Positions 46,267 to 55,826 are shown, counted from the stretch's first letter. The stretch is DNA of 64,000 nt from an uncultured Algibacter sp. (GCA_947499935.1 CANMQH010000013.1:43588-107587), one strand, 5' to 3'. Numbers and translations are program-made. The notes: generated by a model not told the origin, from the sequence alone.

Positions 46267-48006
46267 TTACACACCATGATTAAAATCGGGGGTTTGAATG
46301 TCTACTTTCGAAGACGCTTTTATTGTAATCTCTTGTGTCTGATTTTCGTGAGTTTTACTAGTTTCCATCAATTTCTCATTTACATTAATGGTTGCGTTTT
46401 CAGAAATTTTAGTGTTCGAATTTTTTGCTTTTAGCTGATATGAAGCACCAGCCTCTATGTTTATATTATTCTCAGCTTTTAGGTTTATATTTTTACTATT
46501 TAAAAATATATGTTCTGGAGCACTTATCGTAATTGTTTTATCAACAGTATTTAACGTTAAAGTGTTCTTGTTTTTATCTGTAATTGAAATTGATTCTTCT
46601 CCTTCGCAGTCATTTAATTCTATGGTATGTCCGCTTCTAGTTTTTATAGATTTAATGTTGTTAGCATCGCTTTGAAACGCTCCCGCTTTTCCGTTACCAT
46701 TATACAAACTCCCCATCATGTATGGATGCTCTGCATTACCACCTTCGAAACCTACTAAAACCTCTTCTTTTATTTCAGGAATAAAATGAAAACCCTTATC
46801 GCCTCCTGCATGAGGGGATACTATACGAATCCATGGTGTCATACCACCATCTATTTTTTGCCAAGGAAATTGCACCTTAATGCGTCCTAAACCATCTGGG
46901 TCTGCATTTTCTATAACTATAGCCGTTTGTGTTTCACTTTTTGGAAATGCAGCTATATTGGTATTTGGGTAAGCATCGAACTCTGCTGTTACACCCTCAA
47001 AACGGTTTTGATAATCACCATTTTCATTATTTGAATGGATTACACCTGTTATTCTGTAATTTTCACTCTCTACTTTTACAATGCTTCCCAGTTTTACACC
47101 AGGGTTATCGCTAACACCTGTTATTTGAACTTGTTTTATGTCTATAGCTTTTTTTTGAAGTTCTACACTAGAATCAAAACGTTGTTTGGCTTTAGGGTCA
47201 TTATAAAGATTATGCCAAACCTTAGTTTCTTTATTAAAAATAGTATTGGCTTTATTGGTAACAAAACCACTGTAACCATTGGCTCCTGATTTTATACCTT
47301 TGGTATCTTTTTCATGAACCTCATCCAACAAATAATCATTTGCGTAATATTTATAATTGTTAGACTGTGGCATGAGATTTAAATTATATTCTTTTAAATC
47401 TATACCGTAGTTTAGCTCTAATTCTTCAGTTTCTGGTTTTCCAAAAACCAATTGAGTACCATTATAATAAAACCACTCGCCATATTGCGCCGCTAAACGA
47501 CTAGCATAATCGTAAGCGCTCTCATTATTTTGTACGGAGTAATGTAAAGGATTACTGTTATTAGGATTTAAAGACAACTCTAACTTAGAAGTATCGTAAC
47601 CTCTAAAGGTTTTATTTAAAATCTCGGATAATGAGGCATCATTGTGTGACGCATAATGTGGACCATCGTCTGCTATAAACGTAGGGCTTTGCACTTTTAT
47701 TACAACCTCGTCTCCTGTGCTAGCTTCATGCCCCTTAACTGTTTTTACTTGAGTTACTATACCTTTAAATCTTAAAGATTTATAACCAGAAAAAGTATCT
47801 AATGCTCCTACTTCTAAAGAGAATGTCTCTCCTAAAAAATTCTTACTAGAAGCACCAAGATCTGCTGATAAATCTTCTAAAACATCCATGCGACATACCA
47901 ATTCTAGCATGTGGTGCGAATCTAATTGTTGATGTAATATAAACCTTTTAAAGGTTACAATTTCTACACCACTTATAAATATATTAGTTATTGATTGTAG
48001 TCCCAT
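46267..48006 (-). CDS. vgrG: T6SS spike protein VgrG (TssI), copy 2
   Basis: The 579-residue protein has the same layout as copy 1: gp27-like part, OB-fold with ENADPDGLGRIKVQFPWQK and VLVGFEGGNAEHPYMMGSLY, and a needle. Most of the first 450 residues match copy 1 closely. The last 110 residues differ (NNINIEAGASYQLKAKNSNT, ending TPDFNHGV). Since the YwqK and PAAR-like metzincin genes follow directly, this copy probably carries the metzincin tip. The gap to the next gene is 17 bases, so the genes form one operon. Confidence 0.95.
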   Translation of the reverse strand: MGLQSITNIFISGVEIVTFKRFILHQQLDSHHMLELVCRMDVLEDLSADLGASSKNFLGETFSLEVGALDTFSGYKSLRFKGIVTQVKTVKGHEASTGDEVVIKVQSPTFIADDGPHYASHNDASLSEILNKTFRGYDTSKLELSLNPNNSNPLHYSVQNNESAYDYASRLAAQYGEWFYYNGTQLVFGKPETEELELNYGIDLKEYNLNLMPQSNNYKYYANDYLLDEVHEKDTKGIKSGANGYSGFVTNKANTIFNKETKVWHNLYNDPKAKQRFDSSVELQKKAIDIKQVQITGVSDNPGVKLGSIVKVESENYRITGVIHSNNENGDYQNRFEGVTAEFDAYPNTNIAAFPKSETQTAIVIENADPDGLGRIKVQFPWQKIDGGMTPWIRIVSPHAGGDKGFHFIPEIKEEVLVGFEGGNAEHPYMMGSLYNGNGKAGAFQSDANNIKSIKTRSGHTIELNDCEGEESISITDKNKNTLTLNTVDKTITISAPEHIFLNSKNINLKAENNINIEAGASYQLKAKNSNTKISENATINVNEKLMETSKTHENQTQEITIKASSKVDIQTPDFNHGV

Positions 48007-48021
48007 AATAACATGTATTTT

Positions 48022-48813
48022 TTAGTTGTTTAATTCAATAAACAAACCTGCTTTATACTTTAATTTTAAAATCTTGCCAGTAGATTCCATAAATCCTGAT
48101 GGTTCATCTAGATTACCTTGAACATATGTTTCTTTGAGTTCGTGATATATAATTTCTTTATTTTTAATATCAAACAAAGGTTCCAAATCGTCGCCGCGAC
48201 TTATCTCGTAAACAAAACGATTATTACCATTAAAACATTTGTTACAATCTTGTATTTTTTCGTTTTTGAAACTCAATAATCTATATACGAAAAATTCTTT
48301 TCCAGAGCCGTGCGTGCCATAGCCTTTTACCAAATATTTATTGTCTTCTATTTTATAGATTTTAAAATGTGTAACATCAGTATTATGTACTTCTGTTAAA
48401 GTCTCATTGTCATTTAATGATAATATTCCTGAATACAATGTGTCGTTTTTACGAAATTGATATGCAGAATTATAAATATGCCATGTACCTCCATTTAACT
48501 CATCCCAAGAAAAAATATTTAGTTTTTTATCTGCACTAGATACAATTTTTACTCTGGTAGATAAAGAATCAAAAGGCATATTGATGTATGTTTTATCGCC
48601 TAATGTTTTTATCAAAGTACTTTTAAATCGTATTAATATAGAATCTCTTGCCTCTCCTTTCTTACCAGCATAATCGTGTCTATTATTATAAAATTTTTGA
48701 TAAATTTTTAATAATTGTAAATCTCTATTTTTTAAATCTGCATGATTTTGAGAAACACAACTAAATTGGATAGAAATAAAAAAAATAATTAAATATTTCT
48801 TTAAAAATTCCAT
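48022..48813 (-). CDS. Lipoprotein, putative immunity to the lysozyme-like effector
   Basis: The 263-residue protein has a lipoprotein signal (IIFFISIQFSCVSQ). The mature part is strand-rich and not recognised (INMPFDSLSTRVKIVSSADK, YGTHGSGKEFFVYRLLSFKN). It follows the lysozyme-like gene with one base between. An envelope lipoprotein right after a predicted wall-cutting toxin suggests an immunity role in the periplasm, by position. Confidence 0.65.
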   Translation of the reverse strand: MEFLKKYLIIFFISIQFSCVSQNHADLKNRDLQLLKIYQKFYNNRHDYAGKKGEARDSILIRFKSTLIKTLGDKTYINMPFDSLSTRVKIVSSADKKLNIFSWDELNGGTWHIYNSAYQFRKNDTLYSGILSLNDNETLTEVHNTDVTHFKIYKIEDNKYLVKGYGTHGSGKEFFVYRLLSFKNEKIQDCNKCFNGNNRFVYEISRGDDLEPLFDIKNKEIIYHELKETYVQGNLDEPSGFMESTGKILKLKYKAGLFIELNN

Positions 48814-48814
48814 T

Positions 48815-49552
48815 CTAATCGAACAATTTATTCATTTGTACATACCTCCAAGTTGCGAGACGTTCTAGAGCAAGTTGCTTAACCTCTTTCATGTTGGCTG
48901 GAGCTGCATTATTATAATCTAATCCTTTATTGTCATGAAGATATCTTTTTGCTCGCCCTTCGCCTTGAAAATAACAATAATTCCAAAATGCAATTTGATC
49001 TGCATTTGGTGCAGGATAATTAAAAGCCTTAGCATGCGATAGAAACAAATCTCTTCTATGCTTTAAAATAGCCCCAAAACCTTCCAGACCACTTTCTAAA
49101 TCTTTAAAAATAGCTGTATTTACGGTTTTTCTACCAAAATCATTAGGTCTTGAACCTACAACAGTATCAAATTCATCTCCACTGTTATAATCATTAGGTA
49201 GGTATTTCTTAACTCTAGAAAAATCATCTCCAAAGTCATCTAATCCAAAATGCGATAAACCAGACATGGTTTGATCAGTTCTAAGATTACCCTTAGCATC
49301 AAAACTCGTATCTAAATCTAAATGTTTTTTTCCTAAACCTTCTCCAATGGCTATGGTGTAAAAATAAGATGGCGGTATGTTTAGGCCAATAGCGATAGTA
49401 TTTATATAGTCTACTAAAGCTTTCTCATTATTGCCATCTGCATAACCTAACCATCTAAAGACTTTACGAGCTCCATATTGTTTTTTTAAGCCCTCTCTTT
49501 GCTCAGCATATGATAACTTTCCTTTTGATTTGGATTTTTTAGGCTGATCCAT
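48815..49552 (-). CDS. Putative lysozyme-like T6SS effector
   Basis: The 245-residue, mostly helical protein has no signal peptide. AIGLNIPPSYFYTIAIGEGL places a glutamate after a helix, as in lysozyme-fold enzymes, and GLEGFGAILKHRRDLFLSHA and IAFWNYCYFQGEGRAKRYL resemble the later helices of muramidase-like T6SS toxins. It follows an Hcp gene by 13 bases and precedes a lipoprotein gene by one base, so it is likely loaded in the Hcp tube and acts on peptidoglycan. The fold assignment is mine by eye and needs a structure search to settle. Confidence 0.6.
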   Translation of the reverse strand: MDQPKKSKSKGKLSYAEQREGLKKQYGARKVFRWLGYADGNNEKALVDYINTIAIGLNIPPSYFYTIAIGEGLGKKHLDLDTSFDAKGNLRTDQTMSGLSHFGLDDFGDDFSRVKKYLPNDYNSGDEFDTVVGSRPNDFGRKTVNTAIFKDLESGLEGFGAILKHRRDLFLSHAKAFNYPAPNADQIAFWNYCYFQGEGRAKRYLHDNKGLDYNNAAPANMKEVKQLALERLATWRYVQMNKLFD

Positions 49553-49565
49553 AATAGCATAAGAA

Positions 49566-49961
49566 TTAAACCTTATCTGGCCAATTATTCTTAAAAGTGG
49601 TATCTTTTACACTAAGCTCTTTTGCAGATATTATAATTTGAGTTCTAAGAGGCTCATCACTTACTGAATCAAAATCTTCATGATAATGCAAACAATAAGC
49701 ATCTTTAAATTTTAATGTTTTGAGACTAGACATATTATCTCTTTTGTAGAATATTATTTCTCCATTTTTTGTCATGTTTGAAGAAATCATCCATTCTAAA
49801 AAATCTGTTTTGTTGGTAGATTCTATTTCTACTGTTAGTTGTCCGCCTCTGGGCTTTTGTGATGGTCTACCTGTAAAATCGGCTCCTTGCTCGAAAGCAA
49901 AAGAACACTTTAATACATTCATAGTATCATCATCTATTGTTAATTGTGATAAAAAAGACAT
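49566..49961 (-). CDS. tssD: T6SS tube protein Hcp (TssD), copy 2
   Basis: The 131-residue protein has the Bacteroidota Hcp pattern: MSFLSQLTID start, NVLKCSFAFEQGADFTGRPS, then KPRGGQLTVEIESTNKTDF and IIFYKRDNMSSLKTLKFKDA. It differs strongly from copy 1, so it is not a recent duplicate. It is followed by the lysozyme-like gene and its lipoprotein, which suggests that it is the tube unit specialised for this cargo. Confidence 0.9.
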   Translation of the reverse strand: MSFLSQLTIDDDTMNVLKCSFAFEQGADFTGRPSQKPRGGQLTVEIESTNKTDFLEWMISSNMTKNGEIIFYKRDNMSSLKTLKFKDAYCLHYHEDFDSVSDEPLRTQIIISAKELSVKDTTFKNNWPDKV

Positions 49962-49986
49962 AGGGTTTAAGTATTACGTATTAAAC

Positions 49987-50020
49987 AAAAAAAGGAAGCA
50001 CTAGTATGAGCACTTCCTTT
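49987..50020 (-). terminator. Terminator or attenuator after Hcp copy 1
   Basis: AAAGGAAG (49991-49998) pairs with CTTCCTTT (50013-50020) on both strands; on the minus strand a T-run follows. It lies 30 bases after the stop of Hcp copy 1, so that gene can be made in excess over the downstream effector genes. Confidence 0.75.
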
Positions 50021-50049
50021 AAATTATAATTTTAAATGTATGGTCTAAA

Positions 50050-50439
50050 TTATACCACCCATTCGTTAAGATGCTCACCATTACCCATTGCTATTCCTTT
50101 AGCAGAAATAGTAAAAGATTCTGACATTGGGTTACTTCCCGATGCATCAAAATTTTCGTTATACTTAACCATGTAACCTTCAGAAAATTTTAACTCTTTA
50201 GCTGTAGCTTCAGTATCTCTCTTTAAAAATACGATAGATCCATCTCTACGCTCAAAGTTGTTAAACATCCAATCTGAAAGACTTGTGTCTGGAGTAGATT
50301 CAACTGTTAAGTTGATTTTACCACCTCTTGTGATAGAAGAAGGTCTTCCTGTTGCATCTGTTTCTTGGTGTAAACCATAGTTACAGTTTAATACGTTGAA
50401 CTCTTTTCCTCCTACTTTTAATTTTGCTTTAAAAGACAT
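50050..50439 (-). CDS. tssD: T6SS tube protein Hcp (TssD), copy 1
   Basis: The 129-residue protein is the main Hcp: MSFKAKLKVGGKEFNVLNCN, YGLHQETDATGRPSSITRGG and IVFLKRDTEATAKELKFSEG, ending with NGEHLNEWVV. It forms hexamer rings that stack into the tube pushed through the sheath. It lies in the minus-strand operon after tssN and is followed by a hairpin that probably ends most transcripts, as expected for a highly needed protein. Confidence 0.92.
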   Translation of the reverse strand: MSFKAKLKVGGKEFNVLNCNYGLHQETDATGRPSSITRGGKINLTVESTPDTSLSDWMFNNFERRDGSIVFLKRDTEATAKELKFSEGYMVKYNENFDASGSNPMSESFTISAKGIAMGNGEHLNEWVV

Positions 50440-50579
50440 AATAATAAAATTTAAATAATTAATAAAAAATATAAAAAAGCCAATAATGGCATACGCTAAA
50501 TTAATTATTTATGATTTTACTCGCAAGGATTTAAGGAAATATTAGCTAAAAAACTGATTTATCGGACAAAAAACATCGA

Positions 50580-51455
50580 TTATGCATCATCTACGCGCTT
50601 GCAAACTATGACATGATCTTCTTTTATATAGTTACCTGAAACCGTTTTTGCAAAATTAATATGTTTAAGACTGCTCCACCAATTTGGCTTGAAATAGAAT
50701 ATCCAACCAAGTGGTTGATTACTATCATTTAAAAATTCTATTGTACTTTCAGGATGTCTTTCATTATAATCATTAATGAAAAAATAAAATAACTTACCAA
50801 ACTCCATAGCTTCTGGTGCTTTTACCCTAAAATTAGTAAGATCATCTTTATCATGCTTCTTTTGAAACTCGAAACTAATTACTAAAGGATCTTTTAATTC
50901 TTTAGCTGTTGGATCATTAATATTTTCACCTAATGGGTACAACCATTTTTTATAGATAGGTACGGGTATAGACATTGCAAACTCGTATAGCCTGTAAAAC
51001 AAAAGTGGAACAACAAAAGCAATAGCTGATGCTAAATAAATAAATTTAAAAGGCTCTCTAAATCGATTAGTTATATTAAAGAAGGCAATTAACCCAATGC
51101 ATACTATGGCTATAGTAAAGAAAAACTCTGGAAAAAACTCATTTTCTTCTTCAGATAATTCATCAAAATGATTTCTTAATACATAAATATGTACACTACC
51201 TAAAATAATAAAAATAATTTGAAACCCGATGTAACTATTTAATGGTGTATCATTTAAAACTTTACCAGAACTCAATAAGCCTGTGAGTGCAAAACTTATC
51301 AAGATTAAAACAGCATATATAATCGCCTTCTTTTTACTTTTTGTGAAAATTTTTCGCAATTTGCTCACTAATACCATGATTAGCGAACCAACAATTAAAA
51401 AAACTAAGCTAAGCTTAAACGCATCGCCTTGAATTAAATTCCCTACTGATCCCAT
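50580..51455 (-). CDS. tssN: T6SS subtype iii membrane protein TssN
   Basis: The 291-residue protein has about five membrane segments in its first 165 residues (near 12-32, 42-62, 73-93, 105-125 and 135-160), then a soluble cytoplasmic domain with LVISFEFQKKHDKDDLTNFR and NQPLGWIFYFKPNWWSSLKH. This fits TssN, one of the proteins that form the Bacteroidota-specific envelope complex. It lies 4 bases after tssG, and Hcp follows. Confidence 0.85.
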   Translation of the reverse strand: MGSVGNLIQGDAFKLSLVFLIVGSLIMVLVSKLRKIFTKSKKKAIIYAVLILISFALTGLLSSGKVLNDTPLNSYIGFQIIFIILGSVHIYVLRNHFDELSEEENEFFPEFFFTIAIVCIGLIAFFNITNRFREPFKFIYLASAIAFVVPLLFYRLYEFAMSIPVPIYKKWLYPLGENINDPTAKELKDPLVISFEFQKKHDKDDLTNFRVKAPEAMEFGKLFYFFINDYNERHPESTIEFLNDSNQPLGWIFYFKPNWWSSLKHINFAKTVSGNYIKEDHVIVCKRVDDA

Positions 51456-51459
51456 ATTC

Positions 51460-52365
51460 TTATATTATTGTTGAAATTCCAATAGTAGGATTTTGCTCTT
51501 TATTTAGCACAAATCCTACTGTTTTATTTACTAATATTTTTGTTACAACATCCAATTCTATGGGGATAAAGTAACTACAAAAAACATCAATAAACTTTAA
51601 AATTCCGTTTTTTCTTATATATTCTTCTGTATTATCTTGCTTTATAGGCCCGATAGCAACCTCTAAATAAGGTTGATAAACAGGACTGTTTTTTGAGTCT
51701 GACACAAAATTAACACCAAGTTGATTTTGTTCATTCTTTTTTAAAGAAACCTTACTTTCAAACTTTTTACTAAACTTAATGTCTATGTTTAATATTTTTT
51801 CTAGACTTAAACGTGTTAACTCTAAATCTCCTGCTATTTTATAGCCATAAGGCAACAATTTAATAAGCTTGATAATGTAATCTCGCGGTATTTCTTTATT
51901 TATTTTCCAGAAATCTATTAAAAAATCATCTTTTACATTATAATAATTATCTAATAAATCTCTTTCACTTTTTTCAATTTTTACTCTTTGAAAGAAAAAC
52001 TCATTCTCTATTGGACTAAAAAAGGATCTTGCATCTTTCTCCTCTTCTTTGTACCGTTTTCTTTTTGCAGTATAACTTGTTTGCTTATTTTTATCTTTAT
52101 CTGAGTGAAATAGTCTTTCCGGCAAACTGTCGTAAATCCCATTTCTTGAAAGTTTTAACAATAATGCATTATCATCATGTTCTAATCTTTCAACATCTAA
52201 AACATCTCTTCTATAAGACCTTGAAAAAGTACTACTGTTTTTAATTAAGAAATCTATATCTATTTCTGAATTTATTTGAACCTCAGACACAATCACTTCT
52301 GCTTTTATATTTTCATAAAAAGAAGTTAATTCTTTAAGAATATCTGTAAGTTCGTCTGCTTTCAA
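51460..52365 (-). CDS. tssG: T6SS baseplate protein TssG
   Basis: The 301-residue protein fits the short subtype iii form of TssG. The marker is LKLSRNGIYDSLPERLFHSD, close to the TssG signature, then an acidic helix and LIKLLPYGYKIAGDLELTRL. TssG works with TssE, TssF and TssK in the wedge complex that starts sheath assembly. It is on the minus strand, while tssE and tssF lie on the plus strand across the NlpC gene. The family was identified by eye; the gene order supports it. Confidence 0.82.
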   Translation of the reverse strand: MKADELTDILKELTSFYENIKAEVIVSEVQINSEIDIDFLIKNSSTFSRSYRRDVLDVERLEHDDNALLLKLSRNGIYDSLPERLFHSDKDKNKQTSYTAKRKRYKEEEKDARSFFSPIENEFFFQRVKIEKSERDLLDNYYNVKDDFLIDFWKINKEIPRDYIIKLIKLLPYGYKIAGDLELTRLSLEKILNIDIKFSKKFESKVSLKKNEQNQLGVNFVSDSKNSPVYQPYLEVAIGPIKQDNTEEYIRKNGILKFIDVFCSYFIPIELDVVTKILVNKTVGFVLNKEQNPTIGISTII

Positions 52366-52392
52366 ATTAATTATATTTACAATTTCTAATAG

Positions 52393-53349
52393 TTAGTCTG
52401 TTCTTCTCCCGCCACAAATAAAACGTTTATTCCAAAAAGCATCTTTTAAATTACTAACCTTAACACCTTTTACACCACCATCTCTTACGCTTGTAGAATG
52501 CACAAATCTATCATTATTTAAATAAATACCAACATGTGTAACTTGGTCTGTTTGCTGACCAACACCTTCAAAAAAGATTAAATCGCCTTCTTTTAAATTA
52601 GTTTGCTCAGTAAACTTATCTGTATATTTTGAGTCATATTGTTTTTCTGCTGTACGCTCAATATACCTATCATACACCTTTGTAGACAACCGTTGCGTAA
52701 ATGAAGAACAATCTATACCCTCTCGTGTTTCTCCACCCATTAAATAAGTAATTCCCATCCAATCGTCTATAAACTCATAAAGCTCATTATTTGTTAAATT
52801 TTCTACAGGCACACCCAAAATCTCAGCATACTTATATTGCGTTGCGGTAAATGTTACCTTAGGTGTTTCGGGAATAGAATCGTAAACAACATCTATAGTA
52901 TTCTCTTTTTTAAGTTTTTTTAATTTTTTAGCTAACAGTTTATCTTTTTCCTTTTTTGCCTTTTTTGCTTCTTTTATTTTCTCGGCCTCTTCTTTAGCTG
53001 TTTTTTTACGTAAATCTTTTCTTCTTTCAGCCTCATCTTTGGTAAGGTCCATTTCTACTTTACCAACTACGATGCGGGTACCCTCTTCGGACTTTATTAG
53101 AAAAAATTTAGTTTGGTAAGCTTCTTTTACTACGGTAACAACATGTTCTCCATAAGGGACGTTTTCAAAATAAAACATGCCTCTGTCATCTGTTTTAGTA
53201 GATAAGATTGTTTTTTCTACTGACACTATGGCGCCTTCTATTGGCACAGATGTGCTTTTTTCTAAAACAATACTTTTAAAGTCATTGTTTTGCGCACCAA
53301 TAAGGTTTGAAGAAATTAGTAGGATAAAAATTATTAATACTCTTGACAT
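52393..53349 (-). CDS. Exported NlpC/P60 peptidase with CarboxypepD-like domain
   Basis: The 318-residue protein has a signal peptide (VLIIFILLISSNLIGAQ), a CarboxypepD-regulatory-like domain (about 22-95, IEGAIVSVEKTILSTKTDDR), a Lys/Glu-rich coiled linker (about 105-150) and an NlpC/P60 domain (about 185-318). The catalytic pair is Cys214 in REGIDCSSFTQ and His272 in THVGIYL. It should cut peptidoglycan stem peptides in the periplasm. Its place inside the T6SS cluster suggests that it opens the wall for the secretion machine; immunity or toxin use is less likely because it has a Sec signal. Confidence 0.88.
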   Translation of the reverse strand: MSRVLIIFILLISSNLIGAQNNDFKSIVLEKSTSVPIEGAIVSVEKTILSTKTDDRGMFYFENVPYGEHVVTVVKEAYQTKFFLIKSEEGTRIVVGKVEMDLTKDEAERRKDLRKKTAKEEAEKIKEAKKAKKEKDKLLAKKLKKLKKENTIDVVYDSIPETPKVTFTATQYKYAEILGVPVENLTNNELYEFIDDWMGITYLMGGETREGIDCSSFTQRLSTKVYDRYIERTAEKQYDSKYTDKFTEQTNLKEGDLIFFEGVGQQTDQVTHVGIYLNNDRFVHSTSVRDGGVKGVKVSNLKDAFWNKRFICGGRRTD

Positions 53350-53530
53350 GGGATAAAATTTAAATTAACAAATTAAAATAATTAGAACTACAAATTAAAA
53401 TATAAAAGATCCTTTTCGTCGAAATCCTCGACATATTTGAATTAAAATTGTTAAACTGCACGAATTAGCTAAAATGAGCTAAGAATAACTGTACAAATTT
53501 ATCTAATTTTGATTTTAATATTTATATTTG

Positions 53531-53965
53531 ATGATGAATTCTCGTTTTTTTACTATTCCGCTTGATACGAATAAAATCATATCTAACAAAGAGCATGCCA
53601 CATGCGATATGAAAGAGTCTATTGCTCATTTTATTCATCTAATAACCACAGCTTATTTTGGAGAATGTACTTTTGATGATACTTTTGGCTGTTCTATATG
53701 GGATGTAGATTTTGATAATTTAACAAGTACCAATAAAATAAAAACATTTATTACCGATTCTCTATTTGACTCCATTAAAAGACATGAAAAACGATTAACT
53801 CAAATAGATGTTCATGTTGTCATCAAACAGGCTGAAATAAAAACGTCTACAGCATCTAATATCATTAAAAAAAAGGTATCCATAAAAGTTCTAGGCAAAG
53901 TAAAAAAAACAGATGAAGACTTTTTGTATAACGAATTCTTTTACATAGGCCCCTTATCTTACTAA
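53531..53965 (+). CDS. tssE: T6SS baseplate protein TssE (gp25-like)
   Basis: The 144-residue protein starts at ATG 53531 (another ATG follows at once; the TTG one codon before is unlikely). The gp25-like pattern is visible in ESIAHFIHLITTAYFGECTF, GCSIWDVDFDN and the later IKRHEKRLTQIDVHVVIKQ. TssE starts sheath growth in the baseplate. It lies 25 bases before tssF on the same strand and is divergent from the NlpC gene. Confidence 0.85.
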   Translation: MMNSRFFTIPLDTNKIISNKEHATCDMKESIAHFIHLITTAYFGECTFDDTFGCSIWDVDFDNLTSTNKIKTFITDSLFDSIKRHEKRLTQIDVHVVIKQAEIKTSTASNIIKKKVSIKVLGKVKKTDEDFLYNEFFYIGPLSY

Positions 53966-53990
53966 TTAAAGCTAGTAAACAATCTAGATA

Positions 53991-55826
53991 ATGAAAAAAA
54001 ACAGTAAAGAACAAATAAAAAATAGAATGCTTAAAAAGGCAGCTACGCTTTGGGGCGTGCCTGCTAATGAGATTGAAATGTCTTTTGACCCCGTGATATC
54101 CCTTCTATTATCTGCTTGTGCGGCAGAAATTGAAAAAATATCGGGAGAAATTGATGAATCTCAAACTAGGATAACAGAAAAAATTATTCAGTTAATGACA
54201 CCTAGTTCTGTTTTTGGACCAAAACCAGCACATGCCATATTGTACACAGAACCTGTTGATCCTTTTTTAAGTATTAACTCAGATTATATGTTTTCTTATA
54301 AGAAGAAAACATCGTTTAAAAACACATCCGTTAATTTTAAAGATATTTATTTTTCTCCATTGCAATCTTTTAATCTTGTTAAAGGGAATATAAAATATAT
54401 GGCATCAGGAAATTCAATTTCTGAGTTTGGTAAGAAAAAACAATTTGATACTATTTTTAAAGGATCTAAATCATCTAGGCTAAAAGAAGCTACATTATAC
54501 CTAGGCATATCTACTGATTTGGAAAGCCTACCTTTAAATGATACATCATTTTATTTCGAATTACAAGATATTGATGATAATGCTGTTTTTTATCATCATT
54601 TAAAAAATGCCGAATGGTATATTGGAGATAAGAAAATAGACACTTCTGGAGGTTTTTTTAATACCATTGAAAAAACAAAATTAAATTTAGACTCAATTTT
54701 TAATGAATCTTCAAACAAAACAAATAACATTATTGAGCAAATACGAAATAATTACTCCAGGCACTACATTACCATAAAAACAAAAAATAAAGGTTTTAAA
54801 AAATCTATATTCCCTGAATTAGAGCAGATTATAACGAAACAAAAGGTTAAAATCGATGAGCAAATTACTTGGATAAAGATTGTTTTTCCTAGAATAATAA
54901 ATAGTAACATGCTGGAAAATGTTTATGTTTCTCTAAATGCGCTACCTATTATGAATAGAGAGCTAAAGAGTTTTTCTTACCAGATGAAAGAATACATTAA
55001 CATTTTACCTATAAAAACCGAAAATCTATTTTTAGATGTAAAGTCTATCTCAAACACAAGTGGCCAAGATTATAAACTACAAAACAAAAACACCTCTGGT
55101 TCTGAAAAAGGGATTTTTTCTATAAGAACAGATAATACAGGGAAAATTTACCATAGAAAAGCAAAAGAATATATTACACATTTAATAGAACTATTAAAAG
55201 ACGAAAGTGCTTCTTTTTCCTTTTTTAATAATGATTTTTTACACAAAAACTTAAAGAATCTAAATCAACTTATATCGTTACTAGAAAACAAAGTTGCCGA
55301 AATAAGCACAGAAGTTACTGAAACCTCCTATGTATCTTTAAGACCTTTTAAGAAAAAAGAAAATTTATTAATAGATTATTGGAGCACCGATGGAGAAGAA
55401 GGCAATAATATTAAATCTGGCAGTCCATTAAAAATTTACAACGGTATTGGTATTAAACAAAAAAGCAGTTATTTAGTTAGCTCTACGTTTGGTGGCAAAA
55501 ATGATTTGAGTATGGATGAACGACTCAATTCTTATAGAAGAGCACTACTATCTAGAGACAGAATTGTAACCAGAGAAGATGTAAAAGCACTTTGCTATGA
55601 AATGTATAATGACAAGATTACCAATGTACAAGTTAGTAAAGGGTATACCACAGATATAGCCCTAAAAAAAGGTTTAATACAATGTATAAATATAGAACTT
55701 ACACCCAATGATGATATAGATACCGAACTATATGAATGGAACTCGCTAAATAACAACCTACTTTTATATTTAGAGAAACACTCGGTAAGTGTGTTTCCTT
55801 ATAAAGTTATACTAAAAACAGAATAA
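53991..55826 (+). CDS. tssF: T6SS baseplate protein TssF
   Basis: The 611-residue protein has the family start with MLKKAATLWGVPANEIEMSF, DPVISLLLSACAAEIEKISG and LMTPSSVFGPKPAHAILYTE, and ends with the late block SYRRALLSRDRIVTREDVKA and KGLIQCINIELTPND. TssF pairs with TssG in the baseplate. It lies downstream of tssE with a gap of 25 bases and is probably in one transcript with it. Confidence 0.92.
   Translation: MKKNSKEQIKNRMLKKAATLWGVPANEIEMSFDPVISLLLSACAAEIEKISGEIDESQTRITEKIIQLMTPSSVFGPKPAHAILYTEPVDPFLSINSDYMFSYKKKTSFKNTSVNFKDIYFSPLQSFNLVKGNIKYMASGNSISEFGKKKQFDTIFKGSKSSRLKEATLYLGISTDLESLPLNDTSFYFELQDIDDNAVFYHHLKNAEWYIGDKKIDTSGGFFNTIEKTKLNLDSIFNESSNKTNNIIEQIRNNYSRHYITIKTKNKGFKKSIFPELEQIITKQKVKIDEQITWIKIVFPRIINSNMLENVYVSLNALPIMNRELKSFSYQMKEYINILPIKTENLFLDVKSISNTSGQDYKLQNKNTSGSEKGIFSIRTDNTGKIYHRKAKEYITHLIELLKDESASFSFFNNDFLHKNLKNLNQLISLLENKVAEISTEVTETSYVSLRPFKKKENLLIDYWSTDGEEGNNIKSGSPLKIYNGIGIKQKSSYLVSSTFGGKNDLSMDERLNSYRRALLSRDRIVTREDVKALCYEMYNDKITNVQVSKGYTTDIALKKGLIQCINIELTPNDDIDTELYEWNSLNNNLLLYLEKHSVSVFPYKVILKTE

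Noticed and set aside
53508..53530. TATATTTG at the tssE start as a promoter
   Set aside because: It overlaps the start codon, and no TTTG lies at the proper distance.
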